From positions 5,927,169 to 5,991,168 of the forward strand of contig CM066913.1 of assembly GCA_033964015.1 (NCBI GenBank): a DNA stretch of 64,000 nt, read 5' to 3'. The position numbers were made by a program, and so were the translations under genes. Shown piece after piece: positions 1 through 12,300 of this stretch (position 1 is its first letter; every line of letters begins with the position of its first letter). The DNA comes from Scolanthus callimorphus (Eukaryota > Cnidaria > Anthozoa > Actiniaria > Edwardsiidae). The notes below the pieces were generated by a model, which saw only the letters and a program-made list of their open reading frames with translations, was not told the DNA's origin and did no database searches.

Positions 1-320
1 GGTCGAAAATCACCCTGAAATGGCTTGTACTGAAACACCAGTACTAGCGCCAGAAGGAGCATCTTCAATAATGTGTGCAGGTTGCAAGAAAACTTGACAT
101 TTTACAGGAGAAAACGTTATGCCAGTAGTTTGGAAAATAGCATTTTTTTTTCCTAGAGCGAAAGGCAACGATTTCTACGTTCTGATTGGTTCTTAGAGCA
201 TGCGCGTGGGGGCAATATATTCCTATCTCTGATCGGCCCTAGGTCACGGTAACCGTTTGCGCGCGCTTGTTTTCATTAAAATTATAAAATCTTAGAACTG
301 GAAAACAATAATTTAGTTAC

Positions 321-367
321 CTAACGGTTTTAGGTCGGTCCGAAGGGGGAAAAACTGTGACATCTGC
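321..367 (-). CDS. SHOC1: SHOC1 exon 19 (tentative)
   Basis: Acceptor ACTGTTTTTCCAG, donor AG|GTAACT, 47 nt, phase 0 in and 2 out. Reads [15 protein letters not shown]. Fits in phase and position but is too short and low-complexity to confirm by similarity. Remaining exons lie left of the window; 1-320 shows no exon I can define. Confidence 0.5.
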
Positions 368-3300
368 CTGGAAAAACAGTTTCCGTCCTCGATCAAACTT
401 TGGCAGTCCACAGTTGTTCCCTTACGGACCGCCCACGTGTCAGTAAAGGATAGCTATTTCTTGACCAAGTCATTTGATCAAGGTGGGCCTGTTGTATGCC
501 CGTACTTACAGCCATGGACCATGTACTCACTTCAACGATTGACTCCGGGATCCAAGGGCAGGTGGATACAAGTTGAGGTAGAGACATGGTAAGCAGTTTG
601 GCCAGAGGAGCTGCAGTCAACATGACTTGCGCGCTACAAGGACAAAAAGCGCATTGATTTACTCCGGTACTACAATCTAAAGGGACCTAAAACTACAAAA
701 ACAGTAAATGTATGGGAAAATCCCATAATGGTCGAACTGGCATACCTGAAAGAGTTTATACACGGAAAAGCCAGGAGACATCTCTCATGCTGTGGAAATA
801 TGCGAGTTTTTAATAATAAGCTTAATCCACTACTATGAGTAAATAATAAATCGGTTAAAGCAATCAACAAATGGACCAAGGCCGCTGTTACCTCATCAAC
901 TTTGCATAACACTTTGATCTTACAAATCTCGTGAACCAAAAACGATATCGAGGCAGATTTTGCGGCATTCGGATTTGTTCAAGCACAACTTGCAGTCCAC
1001 TTTCTCTCCTCGCAGAGGTGATACTACTCTTCCCAGTAGACCGTTACACCTCTCGCTTTTTCTACCCGCCGGCGGCTGTCTCAAATTCATCGCGTGATCA
1101 CCTTTTTTTGTACCACGTGATGAGTTGCTTATGTACCATGTGATCAGTATTTGTGGGCGTAAACTTTGAGAGTTTGGTGAGACACATTGTTTTGCTGCTT
1201 TCCAACAAAGTTTACGCCCAAAACGGTTGATCACGTGGTACATAAGCAACACATCACGTGGTACATAAAAAGGTGATCACGCGATGAATTTAAGACAGCC
1301 GCCGGCGGGCAGAAAAACCGAGAGGTGTAACGGTCTACTGGGAAGAGTAGTATGCACTTATTAAATTGAGACTGACAATTCTAACCTAATTGCAGATCTT
1401 GATTGTAAATCCTTTATTTGCTCACCCTGGTCATTTCATCCGTCAACCATTTCCGTTTCACCCATTCCTCCTTCTCCCAAGCATGGGTGTTCTCCCTAGT
1501 TATATCACCAATTTGTCTAATTTGTCTCGCAGTCTCTTCTGCTGAGTGTGAGTACAGGATCCTGACCTTGAAATTGGTGCTAGTGGTTTGCTTGTAAGGA
1601 GCAGTACTGGCAAATAGTAGCGACAAATGCTTCGGAATATCCCCCGATAGAAACGACCTGCAGCGAAACGATGGACTTTTCTGAATTTTAATACTGAGGC
1701 TGGACTCGAGGAATTGTGGCAGAATTCGTCTGGCGGGAATTGAAAAGTGGGAACAACCTATTTACTCGGGCAGTTCTCAGGGCATCCTTGCGCGCCAGGG
1801 TCCTCCCCTCACCTCCCCCAGGGGACTCCCCTGGGGTGGGGTGGGGTGAGGGGAGGACCCGACGCGCGAGGATGTTCTCAGGGTTGAGTAAGTGTCATAT
1901 TAAGACTCGTCCAGGGAAGGGGTTCGGTTTTTCGATGACTGGAAAATACTAGTAAAATTAGCTTTACATGTCCATGCAATGGAATTGTTGTTTGGTGGGT
2001 TTTTTCACTTTCAGCTCACGAGCTCTGGTTTCTGCAGAAATTTCTTGACGTCCTTGAGCGAGGACACATGCTGCAGAAACCATAACCACCTGGGAAAACG
2101 AACAACTGAGACACACAAAAAGGTTGCAAGCCGCGCCTGAAGTTTGTCGGGCTACGCATGGGCTAGATGTATGCTATGTGCAAGTTAAAGCCATTTTGAA
2201 ACATCACCAAAACCTCCAGTTTAGCCTTAGCATACGGCGTTATAATTGCTCTTTAAAGATTCATTGGCTATTGAATTATGTGAAGAGATTTCAAAATAGC
2301 CATCTACAAACAAACTTTCGTTATTGATGTACCGAATTCAATCGAATATATCGTACTCCAATCCCTAAATCAGCCGATGGAAATGGATACTTTCTCTGAC
2401 TCGATATGTTGCTAGGCTGACAAAATGGAGGTTGACTGAGGCTTTTCATTGTTCTGTTCATACCTTCCCTGTTGTCTCGCCATGCATGCTAGTATAACAT
2501 AGCATGCCTCACATTTGAGTGATATGGACAGGATGGTGTCCTTCAGCAAGTCATATTCCTCCGCGAACTCCAAGCCGCGCACGTCTTGTACAACTATGCA
2601 AGTACGCTCATCTGGTTAGTAAAACAATGGAACTTGAATGAAGGGCGAACCATGAAGGCATCATTCATTGGAAATTTAGTTATCAAAGATACAAGGTGTC
2701 CCGGTTATTAGTGGCGTATACGCAGCCTATAGGCCAGCACTCCTGAAAATTCTTGGGGGTGACTTTGGTACAAGCACTGTACTGCAATCATGGGCTTGGC
2801 CTGTAGATTTGCAAACCTGTGTATGCCCGAGACTGTGACTGCAATTTTTAACAATCCTGAGTATGCCCCTTGTTATTTACTATCAACAACAACAACAACA
2901 ACAAACCGTTGAGCAAGAACTTGCCAAATCCGGCTTGCTACTCATAAGTGTTCAAACCACAGTGACATTACCTATTAGCAAATCGGGCTGTAGATTCAGC
3001 TTGTTCAAGTAGGGACTGGAGCTCTTTGTTAGCTTACTGTAGTCTCGCTCGTAGATCATGATATTGTGACGCGCCTCAAGAAACTGTAGCAGCTCGGCGT
3101 CATTTGTGATACGAGTCGAGCCGATAAAAATATACTGGTGCTGATGGCATGGCGTTACAGCTGAAAAACAAAATGCTCGAGCTTTATAGAGAATTTCGGT
3201 TTTGGTTACAACAAGAAAGGGGCTTATATTACCAATTTGAACCAATAATTGTATGGAAAAAAGGCTGTTTCAACAAACAACAAACCAATAACCACAATGT

Positions 3301-6300
3301 AATCTAACAAATAGCGATTTGGGTTGAATCCAGATCAAAATGCTGTTTCAGCAAACAACAAAGCAATAACCACTCGAACAATGTAATAACAAATAGTGAT
3401 TTGGGTTGAATCCAGATCAAAATGAATGCATGCTCATTTATCATTTGTTTAGCTAACAAAACAGCGACCAATGAGAATAAAGCTCTGGATCAGTACGAAC
3501 CCCCCTTGACCCATGGACCTTGTCCAAGCTTGTATGTCCACCTTAATGGACTACGATTTATTTTTGGTTTTGCTGTTCTACCACTACCTGGTGAGCCAAT
3601 CGGATTCTTGTCTTGTTTCACCCAGTGCCCGGTCGGCTGGCTTCTGTCGATCGCGACATTTGTTTGGTTTTCGTTGAGGGAAGCCGCCATGGGAATGCTA
3701 GGCAAAAGGGCAAGGAGTTGATTGGCTCAGATAGACTGGGCGGAACAGCAAAGCCAAAAATCGAAAGATAATTAATTAATTTATTTATTTATTTATTTAT
3801 ATGATTTGCCCGAGGGCGGGGAAATCCTTACAGAGCGAGGCTCCAATTACGAGGTTCCCTTGTCAGTGTAGTGGTTAGTAAGTTGTAAGTTGTAAACGTG
3901 GGTCGCGCTGCAACTGTTTTAGCTGTAATCTATGCGCAATCACAGAAAAGAGAGTAAGATTAAAAGCTCCATCGGTCTTACCTTGATCGGATGTCATATC
4001 CTCCTTCTCGCGCGTCTCAGGTATCCTCAGCACAAGAACTTCTTGTAGGCGTTCTTTTGCGTCCTCCAAAACCAAATCTTTATCTTCAAAGTCAACGACA
4101 GAAGAGTACTCCTCCCATCGAAAACCCTCAGCAATGGACTTGACGTTTACAACAACAACCTCTACTTCGGACGCCTCTTGAGATGTATGACTTGTCGTGC
4201 AAGGAAAACGCGAAACTGACACATTTCCGAACAAAGACACTGTGTCTTTGATGTCGTTATATACGAGGTCAGTGTATCTAGAGGTGATAATAAGAACCCT
4301 TGCCTGTTCTTTACGGTCACGTTTCGTAACCCACTTTCCTATTAATTCCAGGAGGCTCACGAGCTTAGGGTGGAGGACTCCATTTTGGTCAAACTTGAAC
4401 CGCGCGTTGAGTAAGTGACGCTGAATGGAGTCCAAAGTTCCTCCAAGTAATTGGCCGTATTTTTCTTTGAAGATGGCCATATGGGCTAAAAAACGTAAAC
4501 GTAAGAGTTAAGTGAGTTAGCCACCAGTTCCTCTCTTTCTCTCTACCCCTACCTAGCCCCTCCCAAAAGGACGCTTTCAATATCTGACCATCGCCAGCGG
4601 AATACACTTTAAAGTGGGGGGCACGGGGTCTTATAAGAAAGAAATGTATCACAAACGTGTGGGTCTGAATACCAGCAAATGGGGTATGAAAATTTGTCGA
4701 AAAGAGCCCCCCAGTCTTCGCCGACTCTGGACACCAAAGAGAATACACTTAAGAAACACAAAGGTATTCCATGCAGGAATTTAGTAAAACGGCAGAAAGT
4801 GGGAACAACTTCTCTGGTGTAATGAAAACTTCTCACCTAAAGCAACTCCAAGGCCACAATTGATGACGAGATGCAGTGTCCCGACGAGCCCGTGAAGACA
4901 CACAGCCATTTTAAAGCACTGCATTGCACTCTCCTCCTGGGCTCCTTTTCCTTGTTTCAATGAAACCTCCATCTGTTTAACGAGAAAACGCGTGAAGTCG
5001 ACGGACAGGTCTCTCAGCTCTTTGCCAGGTTGGATAAAGCCATTCGTCTTTAGTCTTGCGATGAAAGGGTGAATGCTACTGTGTAGAAATCCCACAATTT
5101 CCAGATACTCCGAGGTTAGGTTGCACTCGATGATGTGAGTCAATGATGGGATCCCCTCTTTCTTTGTCTTCTTCTCCGGATTATTTACGAGTTCGACAGT
5201 TACAGCTTTGCTGTTAAAGAGTTTTGCTTGGGGACACCTTTCTTGCTTAACGTCAGGCTTGGTGACGAGGCTAAGATCTGTGTGTGATAATTCAATCAGT
5301 CAGTGGCCTGCTCGCAGGCGTTGGGGAGTAGTTTTAGGTCGAGAAACGCGAGTTTGCTTTCGCGTGGCATCCTGCAAGATGGCGGCCGCGTGAAAGCAAA
5401 CTCACGTTCCTCGACCTAAAACTACTCTCTAACGCCTGTGAGCAGGCTAATCAGTCGGTCAAATAATGACTCTATGGAAGGAAAATTATAAAAGAGGTTT
5501 TTCCTTTAACCTCATTCCGACTTTTATTACAGTTGTTTTCACAATACTGTTTTGCGTCAGGTTGCGAAGTTGCTTCCCGTGTGGATTTGAAGTTAGGAAT
5601 TTAGGAACTTGGTTGCGATATTTGAAACCCTGTTGCACCAACTTGTTGCACCTGTTGAACCAACTTCACAACCTGACGCGGAAATATTTTCTGAAAACAT
5701 TTGCAAGACTGCGCTCTGTATAAAACTGTGTTTTCACCTGTTTCCTGAGATGGTTTGTCGAGTATAGGTCTTTTAACGGCTGCTCGTAGCATCAAAAAGT
5801 CATTGAGGCCACACGACAACATCGTTGGTTTACTGTATGTGCGTTCGTGAGTCTCTGGTATGTTAAAAGGGTTAGCACTTGTTTTTTCTGCAGCTGCATT
5901 TCTGCTTGCTAGACAAAGATTCACTTTCTCGGGCGGACTCACAGGTGCCTCTGCTATCTCGGGAGCTGTAAAATGAAGATAAGGTTGCAAATGAAAAATT
6001 ACAATGACGATGGTGTTACTGATTTGACCATGGCGAAAACGCGATGTGGAATAAAGATAGAACAGTAGTAAGCGGGGGCGTAGCTAGAGCTTTCTTGTGA
6101 AGTACGCAAGATATCAGAACAAAGTGAGCATTTTAGTACGCAGTTGTGTACTTTGTGTATTGGTAGCTACGCCCGTGGTAAGGAATCACGACAGGGATAA
6201 TAAATTGATGGAGTCATCATGGCGATAACCGTGTTGGTAACTAGTGATGATAAAGGCGACAATGGAGTTGGATGACGGTAGCTTGTGAACATGTTGTGAT

Positions 6301-9300
6301 GATAAAACGATAGTGTTAACTCAAGCTGGGATATGTTTGGTGATGACGATGATGATGGTATTGATGGTGGTATGAAGGAGGTGGTGGTAATCATGATGAT
6401 GATGATGAAGAGAAGGATGTTGGTGGTGGCAGTACCGATGATAATGATGGTAATAAGGATAATGAAGACGCAGCAGAATAAAGCTAGAGCAGAAGGCTTG
6501 AAGACCAAAGAAAAATAATGGCCCTATATGATAGATTCAGGCTTACCTCTCTTGATTTGTCTTTCTTCGAGAGCTTGAGTTTCTTCACGTTTCAATGGTG
6601 CTATAGGCGTTTTAGATGAGTACATTGTGGTGGATAAGGAAGGCGTCACTCGGGCATCTTTCAAAGGGCTGTCGTAAGTTTCTTCTTAAAGAAATAGCAT
6701 TGTTTTCAATGACACTTTTAAAATGCCTCAGCCTTGAACTCTTTTTGTTTTTTGTTGCCACGAAATCATCCATATGCCTAACTAAGGAAAAAATGGCACG
6801 AACCATTCTATAAAGCATCAGAAGGCAAGAGTTTACGAACAAAACTATATTTTTTGCCGGGTCGCCGAAACCATTCATTCATTTAGACAACAAAGTTAAA
6901 CCAAAGCAAACTTTGCACCATGTTCAGCCGCTAAATTCCTCCTGGTGCCGAGGGCCCTTTGGGGGACGAACGCAGAGAGTGCTGGCTCTCCAAGCATGAG
7001 TTTCCATCGGCTTTTTCGGTCAGCTTAATTGACTTGATAACTCGTACCTACAAACTCATTCATAAAAATACCTCGTAAAGACACACGGTGAAATATTTCT
7101 GGGAGCTTTGTTGGATGTACTTCTGTTTCTTTCTCGATACAGCCCAGAGATTCCAGGTTTGAGACTTTGTGACGCGACGATTCAAGCAAGGATGTCTTTT
7201 CTTGAAAAGGATCCCAGGGCAGTTCTAGCTCGACATCAGTGTTTATTTGCTCCTTTTTACTCATTACGGCCTGGAGCGTTGATACTGATGGCGTGGGATT
7301 GGCAACAGTTGTGGTTTGTGGGACTGCGAGATACGATGAAATGAAGACATGGCTTAAAAATACGGATATATGTTCTTTTTTGCTGCTACACTTTTTGATT
7401 GTAACGTGTAAAAGAATTATTCCGGGTAGTACTCATTTTGTTGCCGCCATGTAATTTCAACGATGTAATCATTTTGCGTACATTGAATGGTTTCTGAGTA
7501 CTATAGCGGATTTCTGGGAGTGTCGAAAACTAAACGCACAGTAAATACGCCAATCACAAACGAAACAACTTAAATAACCAACCAATCAGGGGACGAAGTA
7601 CAACTTGCGTTTGGTCGTGACCCAAGAAACAAGAAACAACTGTGATTTGGTTTATCTTCGCAGTCTGATTGGCTGACTAAACAAAGACAGAAGTTCTCGA
7701 CCAATAGGAACGTGAACGTGTAGCAAATACAAGTCTGATTTACTTTCGACAGTCATCTGAAATCCGCTCTAACGTACTGAATAGGTGAGTCGAGTCTATT
7801 TGTAAAATATCCTTACCTGGAAGAGCCATGGCTAGGATTTCATTAAATACTTTTTCTTTTTGCCACACTTCGTCTAGAAAGCGTTCCTTGGATGTTGGTG
7901 TCACTATTTCCCTACAGAAGTAAAGCACAGCATTTTAGCCAGCCAACACAAGTTTTGTTCCGGAATCTATTTCAGATTATGGTAGAAGAACCCGGGCAAC
8001 GATGCCGGTACACCATAAAAAGGCCTGATGTTTTGTTTAAAACAATTTGTAAGCTTCGTACGAGAAGCGCAGCATTTTAGCCAGCCAACACATAACTTTT
8101 GTTCCACAGAGAACGTCGAGAATGCTTCTTGACGGCTTTCGAGATCGGGAATTCATTTCAGATTATGGTGGAAGAACCCGGGCAATTATGGGGTACACCA
8201 TAAAAAGACCTGACGTTTTGTTTTAAACAATTCAAGCTTCATGCCTTTTACCTTTCTACATCAGGTGACGTTGTTATCGGGCTTACGCTTTGTTGCGCGG
8301 AACGGGGATGCTGCGCCATTTTGTCAGTAGTATTAGATAAAGACAACGGTGATTCCAGAGTATCTTGTATGCTGTTTCTCGGCGAGGAGGCACCTTCTAA
8401 AGGGATAATAGACTGCTTTAGTGGAACCTTATATAAAGCCCGAGCGAGCTTGAAGAATTTGTAGCAAAATATATTGCTACATTTTTATATGTGATCTATA
8501 GTAATAAAGTGAGGCCATATTTGTGCTCCGCATCGACATTAAGTACGGTATCAAAAACGTTTCCCAAAATTGGCATTATAAAGTTCGTTTAAAAAGATAT
8601 AATTTCGTATGACTGCAAAAATGGCACGGAACACGGTATGGCAACGACACGGTACGGAATTTCATAACGGACTTTCAATTCCATAGCGGACTTTCAATTC
8701 CATAGCGGAATTCCAATTCCATAGCGTAGAATTACTGATTAACCAATGTGCCGTGCGGTGTGGACACTGCACTGTCCGTTGGTGTTTACAAAGTCATACG
8801 AAATTAGCTCTTTATCTTCAAGCGCTACCCATACCGTCTATGTTAATTTCTACGAAGTCGATTGTCTTTGCTCTAAGGTCTTCTTCGACATCGTCAGGAG
8901 TCTCAAGGTCTACTTGGCTACTTGTGCGGCTCCCATTGTAATCATCTATTTTTGGGAGCAGCTCTGACGGTGAAAAGAAAAAACAAGAAAAAATACTGTC
9001 TGTGAGAAAAACGTTCTTACGGCATTACGTTACATATAACTATAGTATAACAACTTACGTTGATGCAAAGCTCCTCTGATCTCCCAGGTGCAAATCAACA
9101 TACACTCAACCGCCACCCTTTTAATATCCCACGATTATTTCAGATTGATAGAGCTATATAATTATAACTAAGTATTCAAAACTAAAGATAAGTTCTTCTT
9201 ACCATTGGGTGTGTCATCTTTCTTCATCTCGGAAGTGAGCTTGTCTAGCCGTGGAGTGACCTGACAACATTCGCCCTCCAGGTTAGGGCTGTTGCGCGAG

Positions 9301-12300
9301 GGTTCCTCTAGCCTCATGGAAATCAGTTCCTCATCCTATAAAGATGAGGATATCCAGGGGCGGATGCAGGAATTTCAGAAAGGGGGAGGGGTGTGGGGAG
9401 TGAAAATATGGGAGTGAAAATATATTTGCCTTCAGCAAATACAGTAAAAGAATGGGAAAATCTCCCGAAAAAAAGGTATACAAAACATGCTAAGGTACAG
9501 ACCTCGGTACAGCTGATGTCTTCTATCACAAAGTGTTCTTCTGGTTCATTGTTGTACAGTTTCTTCGAATCCCTAGTTGTGAGGAGTTGTTCTTTCCTGT
9601 AAAACAAGAAGCAAAGAGAATCAGTTGTCCACTGATTCTAAATCATACAAAAGAATGAATGAGATCTGGAGATACAAAGTACAAAGCGTGGGGTTGCTTG
9701 CTTTGCTTTGGCGAAAACGCACGAGAAGACTAGGCACGAGTAAAAATCGAGGGGGAGGGGCAAAACTTGGGGTTGCGCCACAGGAAGCCCAAATCTTGCA
9801 AAACGCGAAAGAGCCGAAAACACACCACAAAGACCTGTGGAGGATGCTATCACCAACATTCCTTCCTCTCCCCCCAAGACCCCCAAGACTCCCATACATC
9901 CCCCTGGATCAGCCAATCTAGTCCATAGGTTTGGGGAGCCAGCTTCTGGGGTTTAGATCTCTAGATATTCATACATTCTCTGCATTTTGGCCCACTTTAA
10001 CACTTTTACGAAGGCAAAACCCATCATCTTTTTGACCAGCCGTACCTTAGCACAGACCATTCCTTTATCGCCTCGCCATTGTCATCATTAAAAGGGTCTT
10101 GCACGGCCTTGGGTTTTAGACGAGAGGACAGTGCCCTCACTCGTGGGATTTGTCTTCTTGAGTCAGCAAAGTAATTCACTGAGATAGGCTCCTCTAGTAG
10201 GTTGGGCTCTGTCAACGTCAACCACGTAAAACAGTTATTTCATCAGATTAAATAACTTCTTTTACATATCTGTCAGTCCATAAAAAGCCTACATGCAGGT
10301 AGTGTAGGGTGGGTAGTGTAGGGTGGTAGTGTAAGGTATTCTCCCTGGTACATATCAGCCTCAAAATCTGAGGTATCGTTTCTTGATTTCAGTCCCTAAG
10401 CATTATTCACTCTCTCCCCGACCAGTCTCTCTTCAAGCCACTCATCAAATCATTTGCATATTATTCTTGCCATTAATTTGCACCAAGGAATATGGGATGA
10501 TATGGGATGATACCACACCGAACCAGCAAGAACAATATTATTTCATATTGCTGTAAGAGAGAAAGCTATATTGAGACAAGAAGGACAAAATCAAAGTACA
10601 AAATTCACACATTAACCTGTCTCTGCCACAAAACCCACTGGTTATTTTATTCCCATTTATTGCAAGAAGTAAAACTATGACCCAAAAACAAATGCTCATT
10701 GACTTTAAATTTGGCAATTTCTAAAAAAAGGAGAGGGGTGGAGTGGGGGTGGGGGTCAATGCCCCTTTTTCCCCATACAATCAATCACTGTACTTTTCAC
10801 TGGAAACACCACAGGGTGGGGGTCCTTGGGCAATTGATTTTTTTTTCCTTTTTTACTGTTTTTTGGAATTTCTCTGACTAATTGAAAAATTCCATGACCA
10901 TGAAATTTTCCAGGCCCTGGCAACTGCCAACACTGCTTCCTCTAAGAAGACTGACCATGTCAAAACTAAGAATAAGAATCCCAATGCATTACTTACTGTG
11001 GTCAGTATCCTTTGAAGTGTCCATCACAAACCACTCCTCTGTCGGCTGCTCAATAGAACACACCACATAGTTCATCACCTCTTCTTCTAGGTCTGACCAC
11101 ACATCAAAACTAACAAGAGGGGAGTCAGGGTTTGAGCTAGGAATTATCTCATCATCAATAGCGGTGTGAGGGGTTGGGCTTTTAGGGCTGAGCATCTCTA
11201 GGGTGTGAAGTGAGGAGGTTATTTCTGATAGATCATCTCCAGGATTTGACATTGGCATTCGATCTGGAGTGGCACCTATAGAAACAAATCAATCAATCAA
11301 CTAAATCAAATCAATCAACAATTAATCCTGAAGTTTATAAAAAAAAGTGCAAATGGGAGAGGTTTTGCCAAGTTTGCAAGTAGCAGAGACTTAAGTGACC
11401 TCCTCTCCATCCAAGGACAGTGTGGGTGTGTAACAAGATGTGGCAGAAGTACAGGAGGATGTGCAACACCTTAGGCTAACATGAGGACATGGGCTTCACA
11501 TAAAAGGAACAATTCAACCTCTCCTAAAATACAAGCAGTACTTGAAACAGACTCTGAGCTTTCATAACATGAGTGATCCCAGAATAGATGGAGAAGAAAA
11601 ATTATATTGGTTAATTCCCTTGATGTTCCAGATTAACGCCCAGTTCAATATGAAAATCACTAATTTCTTCTGGGAGGCTATCAGATGGATGGGGTCATGA
11701 GAGTGGCCCCCCGCTTGCGCAAACTTCCATCATACATTATCATTATCATTATAGCGGAGCTCCGCCGCAAAGCGGAGCACCATACCTAAGAAAACAGCGT
11801 CAAAACTGCAAATATAGTATTGGGTACCCTGTGTGAGTTTATTGAGTAACCTGGGGAAATTGCTAGGGGTCGATCCGATTTTTGGACGTCTCAGGAAGCC
11901 CCGGATGTTGTACGTGTTCCTGAAGCCTGACGTCACAATAGCGTCCCGGATGTTGTACGTGTTCCTGAAGCCTGACGTCACAATAGCGTCAAGCATGCTC
12001 AACTAACGGGGGGAGGGGCGCGTTGTCAGGGGGGGGGGGGGTGTTGATGTTCACGTGAAAGCTAAAATCGCAGGCACAAAAAGGGCTGCTAGCGGCTGAA
12101 AAAACGACCTACAATAATTATTCAAAGGAGTAATGCCCGAAGAAGAAAAGAAGAAGCCATGGAATCCAAAGATTTGGTAGAATGGGGAATAATAATCAAG
12201 TTGGAGTATTTTCTTTGCCGGCTTGCTCCTGAAATTCTTCCTTCCAGTCGGAGTTTCAATCAAGGCCGACAAAAAGCACCTCCAAATGATAAAAATACGC

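Noticed and set aside
1..120. Further SHOC1 exon on the minus strand
   Set aside because: An open frame exists (EDAPSGASTGVSVQAIS) but acceptor and phase do not agree with exon 19.
3982..4485. FANCM or XPF/ERCC4 helicase-nuclease identity for the large exon
   Set aside because: The neighbouring exons ([27 protein letters not shown]) match SHOC1, and no ERKxxxD nuclease or Walker motif is present.
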